Positions 23,114 to 35,600 are shown, counted from the stretch's first letter. The stretch: 64,000 nucleotides of DNA from Isoetes taiwanensis (GCA_021234155.1 JAJEKV010000010.1:16750275-16814274); one strand, 5' to 3'. Translations and numbers: made by a program. The notes: generated from the sequence alone by a model not told the origin.

Positions 23114-23449
23114 GAATTGTTTTGATTTTGGAGCTTGAGTTATACTGGATATTTGGATGTATGTACATATATTATATGATTTTCCTTCAACACTTGTTGG
23201 ATATTAATGGAAGCAGATTCTTTACCATGATGTACAATGTATAAGAAATTGCATCATTGATGCATGAGTCTAACTACCCCTCGTGATAAATGCTGCTAAT
23301 ATCAATTCGAGCTAAAGGGACGTGATCCCGTTACCGAGAGGCCATATCTTGGCAAAGCCCTCCATTACAATTGGTAATCGCATATTAGCCGATCTTAGAA
23401 GGCTTGAAACTAGATTAAGAATCTTGAGGTGGTTGGCTAATGATGTTTC

Positions 23450-25190
23450 TCAGACAGGCAGAGCAGATTTAACCACGGAAGCAGGATGCTAGTGATGCGA
23501 TGGAGGTGGGAGTTGATGGAGCCCCAATGTTACAAGTATTCTCAGACGCAATTCAAGAAGCTTCTGCAGCTGCATCGCATTCCATCAAAAGAGCGAAGCA
23601 AAAAAAGCTATCGAGGTGGTGTTGAAAGATACCAAGAGGGAAGTGTTCACTGGTGAGAATACAACCGGGGATGATGCAGATGCATGGTTCCGTGGAGTGG
23701 AGTTTTATCTTGATTTAATTAAAGCGTAATAGTCAAGTAAAGGCTCTCCTTTGCACAAAAGTAATGCCGAGGATTTGCACGGTTTGTGGGGAGATAGCCC
23801 TCGAGCAGGCATGGGGACCCATGTGCAAGCTACGTGGGCAGAGTTTAAGAGTGTCTTTGAAGGTCATTTTCCACCTCCAGGATATAAGGTAGAGAAGATG
23901 AACGAGTTCTTCAATAGGTTGGTACAGTAGCAGAGTATAATGAGAAGTTCAAAAGATTGCAGCAATGGACAAGGTAAAGTTGTGCTCTAGGTTTGTGCAA
24001 GAGCCGCCGTGTGGATATAAGTAAAGAGCAATAAATGCCCGTGAGTATCACATACCTTATCTTGAGGAGGTTGTAAGAATTGCTAAGCATCTAGCGTGAC
24101 GGCGTAAAGGTGCACTAGATGCTCACAATGAAACAAAAGCCCGGCCTCATGGCAAATGGGGAGTTCCTCGAGAGGAAGGTATTATAATAGAGGTGGAGCT
24201 GATGCACATTCTATGGATATGCAGGCCAGTAATAGCCAAGAGCCACAAACTAGATCCTCTTGAATGTCTACAAAGGAAAGGAATATGTGCATTAATGAGA
24301 GGCATTGCTTTAGGTGCCGTGAGCCTGGACATTAAATGTGAGATTGTCCTAATACCAGGACATATGGTGGATATACCGCCTCTACCGGATCTGAAAATCA
24401 AAGAGGAGGAAGGCAGAATCAACGATCAAGGCAATTTGAAGACAATGCACCTAGGCGTGGCCAAGGAAGAAGTGGCCCATGGCGTGGAGACAAAGGTGGC
24501 CATGGTAGAGGTTATGGAAGGGAGGATAGCAGGTTGGGGGCAGCAAGAGATGGGGAAAGAGGAGAGGCACGGGATAATTCGAGATCCGCCTACAGAAACT
24601 ATGCACATGTATCTTGCGGTGGAACAAAGGCAATGTGAATGGCCAAGCTGTTGTCATTCGCATTCCTAGCATTGTTGATGGATGTTCAGTTGTCTTTCTT
24701 ATTGATTGTGGCACTATCCATAGTTCCATTTCTCCAAAATTGATTGCTAAGTTAAAATTGCATGCGATTGAACGGCCTGCGAGGTAGGTAGAACTAGCCG
24801 ATGGCAAGGTTAAGCCATCATATGCTATGATTGAGTGTCTTGAATTTAAAGTAGGTGTATGATGTCCTATGATGATTTTGAGGTCATTGGTCTAGAAAAA
24901 TATGATGCCATCCTGGAAATGTCATGGTTGAGATAGTGGGGTGCTCACGTTGATTGTGCTAGGCAACTAGTCCATTGTTCTAGTCCAGATGGGAGAGAGC
25001 ATGTGTTGGAAGGGCTAGCTTCATCATACGCTATCATTCCATTGACTTGGAAGGGACTTAAAAAGCAACTTAGAAGAGGTTGTTCAAGAGTGGAGTGTGC
25101 TAAGCTCAACAGAATTGCACGAGGAAGAGATTGCCCATGAAGTGCAACAAGTTTTGGATGAGAAACTACCAAGCAAATTCGTCACTTAAT
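23450..25190 (+). mobile_element. Second Ty3/Gypsy element, gag and protease only
   Basis: Gag pieces include TWAEFKSVFEGHFPPPGYK and EKMNEFF (23838-23910). The zinc knuckle at 24307-24348 reads CFRCREPGH, then reaches the last Cys with correct spacing but through two in-frame stops. An Arg/Gly-rich tail follows (24380-24590). The protease reads FLIDCGTIHSSISPKL near 24695, sharing the Asp-Cys-Gly of the element at 4.6 kb. Similarity fades near 25190 before any reverse transcriptase, so the element is truncated. No LTR pair was found. Related to, but not a copy of, the first element. Confidence 0.75.
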
Positions 25191-26380
25191 ATTGGCCTTA
25201 TTCTAGGTCTGTGCTCATGCTTTCCATTGTATATTTTAAATGGTTGGGCTTGGTAAAATGACTCTACTGCTGGTTTCTTCTTGAAAAAGTTTGCTTCTTC
25301 AAATACCGTCATGCATAGACAACGTATGAGTATTACCGGCTTCGCGCCGCATTGCCACATATAGGTGCGGAATCGCATGTAGTATCGCTAATTAAGATAC
25401 GCACAACTTATAGTCCCGGCAAATGCTTCTTGCAGGCTTATGAATGCATTGGTACACATGGTATGTATCTACAAATGAAGTGATTTTAGAAAAATTGTTC
25501 ATGGTAAAACTTCTTGTATTGCTGCCTAATCTGATGGTGGATAAGTGCTGATGTTAAACCGTTAGATTATTTTTTAAAGTGTGAAGTTATATATCCATCT
25601 TTATTGTTAACTTGGGACAAAAAGATACAATTGGTGGACGAAGTATAAACCGAGACCCAATGCATATTTTGGGCCACGCAATACTCAATGTCTCTTCAAG
25701 TGCTCGTGGTATTTTCGTCCACATATTTTTATCATATTTGGGGAATTTTAACCCGCTTTCAAATTCTGAAATTTATCGCTGGAAAGCCCCTCGTGAGATC
25801 TTCTGAAGGTATGTGATTTGCATGTGTTTGAATGGTGTTTCCATAGCAAAACACAGATTTTCAGCCTGCACCACCGCTTTGTGAAGTCCATATTACATTT
25901 TTGCGTTCATATCTATTTCTCGACTCGGTTTCTCTCGATTTAAATTTATATCTTTGGAGAGCTCTCTCGTGAGTTATTTCAAAGATATTTTATAAGCGTT
26001 GATGTTTGAACAGATTTCCGTGAGTGAAAAACAACAGATTTTCTCGCTATTTGATTTAGGGTTATTTCAGCTGTTCTATTTTCAAAGACTATATACTTTT
26101 CATATCTATTGATCCGGCAAAATTGCTTTGGGGAAGCAATGCATATCATTAGAATGTTTATTCCGTGATGATTCTAAAGACATATGGTTTCATCCAATTT
26201 GCTTAAGATCCGAGAGGAGAAAAATGTACCTGCTTTTTGCAACCCGGATTTTTAAGCGCGTGATTCAAAGGGCGTGATACCATCCAATCACCCGGATTAA
26301 AACATTTACATAAAGCCCCGCGCATCTGCCGCCTCGTAAGAGTGGAAAGCCATTGCTTATTTTCATTTCCATCGCATAAG
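25191..26380. other. Spacer before the LINE, no gene supported
   Basis: AT-rich at the left, gradually more GC-rich toward the LINE. No domain is recognised. The right part may be the LINE's own 5' leader. Confidence 0.4.
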
Positions 26381-26745
26381 GTCCGTAAGGTGGCAGAGGT
26401 TGAACTTGAGGTCGCGCTTTGATTTATGCATCAACACCGCATTGTGTTCAGAAGGTGAAAAGAGCCCACTTGCTTCTTTTGCACTTGGAAGCCTACCGCT
26501 TCCCATTAATGCGGAAGCTTTGACGCTGCCCTCAGAAGGGACAGTGGTTTCATTTACGCGTCTCCGAAGGTGGGCGTAGGTTGAACTTGAGGTCAGCTTT
26601 GATTTATGCACTTGTAACACTTCGCATACGTGTTCGTGGCGGTGAAAGAGCCCGTGACTTGCTTCTTGCACTTGGAAGCCCTCGCTACCGCTTCCTGACA
26701 CGGAAGCGACGCTCAGAAGGGACGAGGGTTGCGCGATCAAAGTGC
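26381..26745 (+). repeat. Two tandem monomers (about 190 bp) at the LINE 5' end
   Basis: The phrase ggttgaacttgaggtc occurs at 26398 and 26579, and gcacttggaagccta or gcacttggaagccct at 26479 and 26667. The unit is about 185 bp, repeated twice with many small indels. Tandem monomers at the 5' end act as promoters in several LINE families; that role is inferred here. Confidence 0.7.
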
Positions 26746-28469
26746 TTTGGAGGCTTTCTCGTGACAAGCGCCCTCAGAGGGTGACACCCTATTCATGGCA
26801 ACCCTGATAGAAGAGCCAGACGAGCCTCAAAGGCCCCTTCATCCAACCCCACAGATATACGGATGGTGCGTATACACGCCCCTCTTACCTAGCGCGGTGA
26901 TATGGCAAGAAAACTTCTATTAGAGTACATGATGCCATCCCCAATCGCACTGCATGACACCGCAAAATTGATAGGTGCACATTGAAAAGAGAAGCCGCAA
27001 AGTCTCGCGGCAACAAATATAGCTCGACAGCCTATGACTCTACCTAGCTGCAAGCCGTGATCCCGCTTCACCACCACCAAACCAGCAGCTTTGAGGAGCA
27101 CCGGAAACAGTTCAAGCAATGGCGAGGGCAACAAAGCTTGAATTGCTTGCTTGGTAGAGGGAAATGCAGCTCTTACCACCCAAATTGCTCAAGAAGCAAC
27201 CGGCTACCAAAAATTGCTTCGGCATGGAGACCCGCGATAAAGACTTAGAAGATGGCCTTCACTTAGTGCACTCGGGAAGGCGTATGGACAAGAAGAGTCT
27301 TGCCGGACATGCATGCCCGCGATGGATTCCATGTCCACCGCCATTGAAACCATGATTACAGAAAAGCAACGTTGAGTTAAGAGACACGAACCATCTCCGC
27401 TTCAATCGAGGTCGTAGGAGGCCGCTACCGCGGATGCTTAAAAGTTCAGGTCGCTTTTGAAGAGAGCTACTACAATTGAGAGCCCTTCAACCAGGGTTGA
27501 GACACAAGGAGTGGCCTCGCGAATGAACCCTATGCTGGACTCTGCGTATCCGAGCATATTCGTACCGAGATCTGGAAGGTGCGGTGGAGTCGAGGGTGCC
27601 CATCATCGAACAAGGCAAGGGCCCAATGCAGGCTCATGAGCAATTTGCAGCAAGGTACGCGAATTGAAAGGCAAAGAACAATTTCAGCAGGAGCTAAGCT
27701 CCCGGGCCGTGAAGGAGAGATCGGGCTTATACCGCCACCTAGCCCCATTCCCGCCTAAGAGTTCCGCAAGGTGTCACCAGAACGCCTCGCTATCGCACTT
27801 CAAGCCACTCTATGCCACCCTCGGCCTAACGTAGGTTACCATGTTCACCGCATACAACAAACAACTCATGTTGTGCCGCGGTGATTGACCCAAAAATCGG
27901 TAGTTCCGTGGAGTCGAGGCGAGAAGCCATAATGTGGTGGTAATGCGGCTCCCCATTACGTAAGAGGCAGAGGACCTCATTAACCGCTCCAAATGTTGAT
28001 TCTTGCTCGAATGACATTCCCTCGCGTCGACATATTGTTAGGGCGTAGACGCCATATTTCAAAGGCTCTAATCACCACTCCGTAGTCACGCTCACGCACG
28101 AGATGCTAAGTGAGAGCGTTCTATCCTTGTTTTCGTGGTAGGCAACAAGGGAACCGCCTTTGTATGTTGACCGAGACTCGACCCCACCAACAAGAAGACC
28201 GCAGTACCGAAGTTGGCCAAAGTTAAAAGTATTCAAGCATAGGAGGAGTCAGCAGATCGATCGCAAGATGCAAATTTTCGCCGCCAAATGCCGCCGCGAA
28301 TCCCGCTAACCCTCCATAGCCCGAACATGCCACTCTTCGGGCTCGCTACAGCCGCATTCCTACTCAAGTTGCTTCACCTTCGCTCGCGACATCTCGCCGC
28401 CTACTCTTCGCCATCCCCTTCGTCACGCTTTACCGGACTCTAACCGCCCCCCACGACAAATAGGGAATT

Positions 28470-29250
28470 GTGCCTCCGCATGGTCTCTTTGAATTGTTCT
28501 GGCTTCCCATGGCGTAAGGGAGATAGTCTCAACTCGCTACCGGGCAGATATGATCTCATCTCCTTATGGAAACGCGGGAGCATGCGTAGGTGACACGTGA
28601 TACCCGGATTTGCCGATACCGCTACTCAATCTTCAATGATTGTACCGTGAGCGGCATGGGGAGTTGCTCGCTATCATCGAATCCACCTTGGCAATGCTTC
28701 CTTTGTTCAAGATGCATAAGCACAACCTGCATTCTGTAGGGTGCGTAAACCGCAAGAAGGCATCTCTTTGTGGCGTACCGCTACTTTCCACATGTAGCAA
28801 CTTCTATCACACCCACTTGATGTGGATAGGCTCGACCCTATGTCGATCTATATGATGACATGGGCCAAAGATAAGCAGCTTTGGCAAGCATTACACTTTG
28901 ACTTAATGCGACCGGTAGAACAACTCCACAGATTTGATCCTCGACCGATGATATATTGTACTGCCCCGCAAGGCTTTGGCCAATTTAACATCGATGACAA
29001 TCGTCACACGCCATGGTAGACAATTGCTTTGCCTGCGGGTATCTTTGACCAGACCGCGAATGGACTGGCACACGCCGCCCACCCGCGAAGTTATACTTGT
29101 AGACAAGAAAACCGTGGGGAGGATCTAGTGTGGTGGGACTATGTGCTTCGTGCCCGAAAGCGGCGATATGCATGTCAGTCAAGCACTTCCTGTAAACAAA
29201 CTAATGGATGAAGAGATCGACTCGCACTAATTTACCACTTTTACTTGAAG
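28470..29250 (+). pseudogene. LINE endonuclease region, decayed
   Basis: Pieces in changing frames fit an APE-type LINE endonuclease. LNCSGFPWRKG (about 28490-28522) sits where the N-terminal motif lies, METREHA (28565-28585) where the catalytic Glu motif lies, CTVSGMG follows, and VNRKKASLCGVPLLSTC is at 28746-28796. FNIDDNRHTPW (28984-29016) and YVLRARKRR (29139-29165) match the middle and the conserved Asp-Tyr-Val-Leu region. In active elements the enzyme nicks target DNA to prime reverse transcription. Many frameshifts show it is dead. Confidence 0.55.
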
Positions 29251-30169
29251 TTGGTTTATGTTGTACAACTTCGCGTTACGCCCTCACATGCCTCACCAAG
29301 GACATTGGATTATGAATACGCGCGCTTATGCCCGATGCTTATAGATGACCGCGTAAATTTTGCAATATCCCCACACTAGAGCAACGTTCTTACCGACCGA
29401 TGTGCTTAGGACTACAGAGATGCTTTGGGATAAGCCGCCATTACCTTTTAATCTCCGTGAACAATAACCTTCCTAATGTAATCAATGGTTTGGATGCAGA
29501 GTGCAAAGGAACACAAACACCGCCCGGCCAAGTCACGTACCCCGCTTTTACCATTACGTAGCCGACAAGACCGCCTTCCTTAAAGCTAAGAAAGCCGTAC
29601 ATTGGCAAAGACATCAAAGGGAAATGTTTTATCTCCCCGAACGTCAATTCCCAGACCTTCCTCGCTAAGGGTTCTTGTATTGGCATGTTTCACGTGAACA
29701 CCACCGGAAAGCAGTTGGAGGCAAATATTTGCAACGCCTATACCCTCGGTGCATTATGATTACCCCCGCAAGAAGGCCCGGTCGTTCCACAGATTCGTGA
29801 CGTTGAACAAGGCTACCGCCTTGCCAATGGGAAAGCCCCTGCACTGATGGCATGTGCGTAATTGCTTGGCGGCAAATGGCCCATAATACGTCAATCACTG
29901 CTCAATAAGGCATTACGTGAAGGCTTCCCATGCAAAGCTGGACCAATAGCGGCGAGCTCGCTCCCCATCTATATGAAGTGTGTGACCCGCGACCGCCTAC
30001 CTACCACCGAACAATTATGGTCGGGCCTCGTGTTTTGCAAAATTGCTTTGCTGATTCTCGAAGCGCCAGCTTCGATTCGCCGGGCGCGAGGCAAGCAGAT
30101 ATCGGGCCCTCACCCGAAAGTGTGGATCTCGTGACCTCGACACTCAACCATTGACCACATCTTCACATT

Positions 30170-30750
30170 ATGAAGCTCGCTGAAGACAGCAGAACCGCCG
30201 GCCGATCTATATTGTTGTTTCGCGGATTTTGCAAAGGCATTTGACACCGCAGGCTCGAAAAACTATGGGCAAGACGGCGACAAACCGGGTTCCTGGGGAG
30301 ATTTGCGTATCGCAAAGGCATGCTTTATGAAAGATGCTCTGCCTATTAAAATTCTATTGCCAAACATTTGATAGTAGTATTCGGGTTCGCCAGTGGATGC
30401 CCCTCTCCCCAACAATTGTTTGGGCTTCACATTGATCAATTGGAGAGCCGGGTTTACCGATAATGGGGCTTACTGGCTCACCTCTCTACCATCATCAAGC
30501 GCCTAATATATACGATGATGTGGACCTCCTAGCTTACTACTACCCGCCAGTATTACGTAACGACATCTCGATGCCCTCGACATTTTATCAAGCTTAATCG
30601 ATATGCGCCAACTTGGCCAAGACTACAAGGTGGTTTTCATATTTCATCTTCACGACAAATGATCCCTCCTTCCGCTATCGAGGGCGTAATGTGGAAGTAG
30701 CATCCATACAAATTATTTGGGAGTGGAGTTTCTTCACTATGCACCGGGAC
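30170..30750 (+). pseudogene. LINE reverse transcriptase, decayed
   Basis: LYCCFADFAKAFDT (30205-30250) is the LINE RT motif holding the first catalytic Asp. SSIRVRQWMPLSPT (30371-30412) corresponds to the usual Val-Arg-Gln-Gly-x-Pro-Leu-Ser-Pro box. YDDVDLLAYY (30511-30540) is the YxDD catalytic loop with one residue missing. LDALDIF (30571) and NYLGVEF (30711-30731) follow in order. Frames change repeatedly and the Gly of the QG pair is lost, so this copy is inactive. Confidence 0.7.
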
Positions 30751-31754
30751 ATCCATACGGCCACGAAAAGTTACGTATCGAAAGTTATTATATGCAATGC
30801 AAAACAATAGTCATAAAGAGTTAAAGTGATTGACCCATCAACAATAATCTCGCTCAAAGTCTTAGTTGGAGCCTCGGCCCTTTTATACTGGTGAAGTATA
30901 AATTCGAGTATCCCTCGCTACTTGGAATGACTTGGAGCAAAAGTAAAGCCTTCTGGTAATGAGCACTAGTGAAGTCCGTCCAATCCCAACCCAACCATTG
31001 TCTATTTTCGGTGGTCAACATGGACGATGCTCGCCTCCCCAAAACTAGCTTATATCATGGCAATGAAGCCACAACGCCAAGGTCATTGAGGGAAAAGAGA
31101 GCTCAATGGATGGCTAGATGGAATGTGCAGGAGCACAGTGCATACATGTGCAAAACAGAGGCGCATCGCCATAGCTTGAGGCACATCTTGACGCTTTTGT
31201 TTCCATCGAAGCTTTGGGATGCCACTTTGAACGTGTCAAGACATCACACTACCGCTTTACATAAACCTACCATTGAACGAGGCCCACAATTACCGCGCAT
31301 CCACTTGCCCATGAAAAAGATCGCACTCATTGCCTTATCTCGCGACAAAGCACATCATCTTCGAATTGAGACAGCAGATGGATTTCGGTGAGCCACGCCG
31401 TGATGTGCTCGGGCTAATGCCGCCAAATGGGAGTCACGATGAATCATACCCTTCAAAGTTGCCCAAAGATATGATCAAACTCGACGCTTATGCCGAAGCG
31501 CTGGTCGCCCCTCGCCAGCCGCTATTGAGCACGGCATCCGGTGACGGATGTTGTAGATCATACCTTCCGAAGGTCATGGACATGCAGACGCTAGCGTCCT
31601 GCACGCGACTTGACATGTACATACATTATTTATTTCATGATGATGTATACTTGTATGTAGCTTTTGATTACCATTCTTATTTCATCGCCACCTCGAAACC
31701 CTTCTAAGGGTTTTAACCCCGACAAGAATAAGTTTGTCAAGGGCCCTTTCCTCA

Positions 31755-31790
31755 TTCCATAGGTCGATTGGTCCCTGGACGCATAAAAAC
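31755..31790 (+). repeat. LINE 3' terminal conserved segment, copy A
   Basis: Reads ttccataggtcgattgg, then ctggacgcataaaaac, directly before the TATTC repeat. The same segment occurs on the minus strand at about 31895-31927, 17025-17060 and 56012-56050. Shared 3' ends mark a family of elements mobilised by one reverse transcriptase. Confidence 0.7.
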
Positions 31791-31813
31791 TATTCTATTC
31801 TATTCTATTCTAT
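31791..31813. repeat. (TATTC)n simple repeat, LINE tail
   Basis: Four and a half copies of TATTC follow the conserved 3' end. Simple-repeat tails are usual for several non-L1 LINE clades. The same pentamer occurs as an insertion at 45876-45899. Confidence 0.85.
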
Positions 31814-31879
31814 CTAAAATTGTTAATTATATCTTATATAACTATACCATTGGCTGTAGGTACGTGTTCTCTTCTCCAA

Positions 31880-31947
31880 TTGTCTTTAATTTTATCATCC
31901 ACGGAGGCCAACTGACCTATGGAACCCAATCAAAGAGAACACGTGTA
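31880..31947 (-). mobile_element. LINE/SINE-type 3' end, copy B, opposite orientation
   Basis: On the minus strand it reads ttccataggtcagttggcc then gtggatgataaaa, matching copy A in the opposite direction only 70 bases away. An inverted repeat brackets it: tacgtgttctctt at 31861-31873 and aagagaacacgtgta at 31933-31947. The element body would continue to the right and is not delimited. Confidence 0.5.
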
Positions 31948-32305
31948 TTATTCCAGGATTAGAAAACACCCGTCTCGAAGGGTTTTTGCGAAAGCATCCT
32001 TGGTAGTAATAAGCATGCTGACAAACTGTACAATGGTATATTAATATACATTTTCAATGTGTCGAAATCTAAGTGTGCATGCCGTGTCTAATAACACGTG
32101 TAGTGGTTGGTTAGGGAGAACCAACTCAACATAGCGTGCCCAGATATGGTCAGATGACGGATAGTTCTGAAGGAATAAGAACGTGAAAGGAGGATTAAAA
32201 TGGTGAGCCAATGTTACCCATAGGGGTGCCTTAACACATGCCTCCAAGAAAGACAATAAAGGATCTCCCTGGTCTGTAAGACAACATCAGAAAATACATA
32301 GCATT
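31948..32305. other. Short spacer, no gene seen
   Basis: Probably body of the retroposon whose 3' end is copy B. Nothing else is recognised. Confidence 0.35.
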
Positions 32306-32641
32306 ATGGAAGGATATCTGCAAAGATCAGGAAGTAGTGTGTTTGCACGACAGTATAAGGCAACTATGGATTATTGGAAGGAGATTCTTATATGTTTGGA
32401 AGATGTTTCTCCAGGACGACCTCAAAATGATACCTTTGGTTGCCTACAAAGCAAGAATCTCTAAGTTGCCTCTACTCCAGAGGTCAATGAAGCAACCGTG
32501 GTTGCAAGACCTTTGCCTTCTTATTGTGGGCCAGTTGATGGGTGTCTAATGATGTCTATGGATGAATTTGATCCTCATGCACATGTCATCAAAGATATGT
32601 TTCTTTTCGTCCGACCTGGAGATGATGATACTCCAACGTGA
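32306..32641 (+). pseudogene. 111-codon coding-like frame with one internal stop
   Basis: From ATG 32306 the frame begins MEGYLQRSGSSVFARQYK and runs to TGA 32639-32641, with a single TAA at 32462-32464. Composition is protein-like (Trp, Tyr, Cys spread through it, no low complexity). Toward the end it reads MDEFDPHAHVIKDMFLFVR. I do not recognise the family. One stop in 112 codons is fewer than expected by chance in AT-rich DNA. It may be a recently dead gene fragment or part of a transposable element. Confidence 0.3.
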
Positions 32642-35600
32642 TTGGGCTATACAGAAGAAAATGTTATCTTAGATCCCCCGGGGGCTTCACCCCTTTATAT
32701 AGAGCATATGGCATAAAGGCAAGGGGTCGATCAAACCCCTCAGATACTCTACTTTTATGAGCTTAAACCCCCAACCATACGCATAGCGAATTTTAATTTT
32801 GGCTCTTATCCGTAGATACTCCATCTAACTAGCAATCCATATACCCTTTTCCATACATATATTGACACCATAAGAAAAGTCCTAGCCCTTGTAGCACATA
32901 TGGTAACACATCATTTTGAATATTTTTTTAGAATATTACAAGAGCTAGCTAAGCTAGTTTGTTGTAGGGGTTTGGGTTTGGATTATTCAAATACAAGCCC
33001 ATATTAAATGGAAGGTTAAAAGGCTAACATCATAACCTATGGCAATAAAGACTATACAAAGTGTGTCAATGCAACGTCCATTGAATGAATGCCATTATCA
33101 ATTGCCATATTCCTAAGGTGGTATATTATTACTAAGGTGAGTATATTACTAAGGAATTGCCATATTGAATGAATTATCAATTGCCATATTCTAAGATATT
33201 CGCCTTGCTTTATATTGGCATTGTTTCCTATTCGCCTTCCTATTCCTTCCTTCCCCTTAGCTCCCTCATGAATGGCTAAAATCCAAGATTTTGAACCGGA
33301 ATTTATCATAACAAGCATGCTAACATTCATGGCCACATCAAGTTGTCAAGAACTACTTTGAACATGAGGTGTTCAACACCGCTAATAATGGCCCTTATGA
33401 CTTCTATATTAGAAACAATAATATCTTCAAAATTAAATATGCAAGATATTCTTTTCCTTTGCTCGCTTTCCAAGCGTGGACGGGCCAACGGTATGCAATT
33501 GATCAATAATGCTAGAGCTTCAACATCTGTGCTCAAGGAAGTAATTGACCAAGAATGCTAGAGCTTTGAAACTTTCAAGAATTGAACCAAGAATGCTAGA
33601 GCTTGATCATAATAACTCGAAGGGAGAAATCAAAAATGAAAAACATATAATTTAAGAAATAGATGAGCTTTACATGTAACTTAACTTCAAACTCAGACAC
33701 AATTATTTTGAATGATGTTGTATGGACTCCTCATAATGGAACGAGAGCATCTTCTTGTAGTAACTAATAAATTATCTCAACTTACTCCTCAACAAGAAGT
33801 ATATGGTAAGTTTTCCAATTACATATAGATCAAAACTTTGCAAAGATCCAACAATCAGTTTATGAACATTCGTGAGCTAAATCCTTCTGGGTTACATTTG
33901 GTTCTAACATAATCTGTCATTTTATTCTTCAAACAAGAAGCAGCATCTAGAGAAATTGAAACTACGTATCTCAAATATATAAAGATCAAAATTATGAAGA
34001 TGCACATCTCAAAATAGGATGGCGAAGCTTACCCTCACATCCAAGTATAAAGACTAAGTTCAATGCCATAGGTGACCTTTGGCAAAACATTCCTCGCACA
34101 ACCAAATATTACGGAATGAAGTGTCATGAAATTTCGGAAAGTTGCAAAGCCACCCATAGTTTCACTATTTTAAAGTCGCGGTCTTCAGGAAACAAAATGC
34201 ACGTAACATGGTTCCAAACAAAGTACCGGTTGTGCTCGAAAATAGATGCCCCGCGAATATGGTTCTAAACAAAGCTTCCATTTATGATCCAAAGTACTTA
34301 AGGTTCAAGCAAATTGATTGCAGCTTCGTCTAATTCAGTAAGGTAGAGTTGAAGTGGAAATGGCTCATTCTTAATCAATTTTACCGACGTTATATTGTGT
34401 AACACCGTGATTGCGCATCGCAGGGTCCTCTTCTACGCGATTATTATCTTTCCTTCTTGTGCACCAATACGCAGAAGATGTACTGCTACGAGCCGTTACA
34501 AGAGAGATGGAATTCAAACTAAAAGTGTTATATAATATGTACAAACTTCATTGCGGAAAACAAAAGTGAAAGTGGCAATCTCCGTTTCATCTTCTCCTAT
34601 GTAAGAATCTAAGGTATGGGTGGAAACGAATATAGTTCCTAGTGGAGGCAGATTCACCGATTATAACTTAGTAATCCAACCCTCGGTTATATTGTTTCAT
34701 ATATACGCGACATAAAATGTTGGGATCAAGAGGTGTTAACATTCCCAAAGAATAGCACAAAATATACAAACGCGATTGAGGATCATGAGATCTAATATCT
34801 TCCTGTAGATATCGTATCACGCTATGTGGATTCATGGAAAGTGCGATCCCAGTTAGAGTTCTATTTATCGTAATGACCTCTAATTTGAAATGTAACATCT
34901 TTCTTAGAGACATTTCAGAATAACAGTCAGTTTAAGGTCCTTTCTTGTATAAGGCGCAGATATGGCGAAATGGATTGAGAAGTCGTCTCCACGGCAAATT
35001 AAACACATGCATTCAAATGTTAATTTTCAAATGCTAATAATATCTTCTGCGAATAAATCATAATAGGATAAGAAAATGGACCGCAGTTAGAGATCCTGAT
35101 TCCATTTCAAACATGTATTTCGATCTTTTATAAAACAGAGGAAAAGTGTTGTGTCCGTAATGCTTTTTGAAGCAAAGACCTTCCAGCCGGCTTCGAAACG
35201 TTATTTCTGGCTTCCGAAAAGCTTGTAGAGTTGCGATTCCATCATAGTGGGTAATGGCATTAACTCCCTAAAGGTAATCCACAATCTTTGCAAAGTTTGG
35301 TCTTCCTCACTTTAAGTTCCGAGATCGGGAACCATTATCAGTATCCCATCTTGGACTTCAAGCAGGAGTCGCCTTCACATTTAACTTCTATTCCTTACAC
35401 CCTTGTAGTGATCCATGCATTTGAGCTTCATTCCTACCGACGACTTATCGCATGACTACGGCCTTCCGAAAATCGAGAATAACCAGTACGTTGGACCTTA
35501 CCTTCAAACCAATAAAAATCCCCATTTCACGTTTGCAGGTATATACTAGGGGTTGTGCCAAGTGAAGTCCCCTGAGCGATCCCAGAGTTCCGCCAATTAA

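Larger units (their letters stand above)
26381..31813 (+). mobile_element. Decayed LINE with 5' monomers and (TATTC)n tail
   Basis: Order on the plus strand: tandem 5' monomers, an unassigned first ORF region (27.0-28.3 kb), an apurinic-type endonuclease region (28.47-29.25 kb), a reverse transcriptase (30.17-30.75 kb), a C-terminal part, and a 3' end at 31.76 kb followed by a (TATTC)n repeat. All frames are broken. The APE endonuclease and simple-repeat tail without poly(A) point to a non-L1 LINE clade such as RTE-like; this is inference. The region is GC-richer than its flanks. The left limit is set by the first monomer and may lie further left. Confidence 0.7.

Noticed and set aside
23450-25190. 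Second copy of the first Gypsy element
   Set aside because: Gag and protease share family traits, but the sequences are clearly different and no LTR similarity was seen.
27810-28062. Minus-strand 78-codon frame in the LINE
   Set aside because: It is antisense to the LINE, has no recognised domain, and lies in GC-rich sequence where chance frames are longer.
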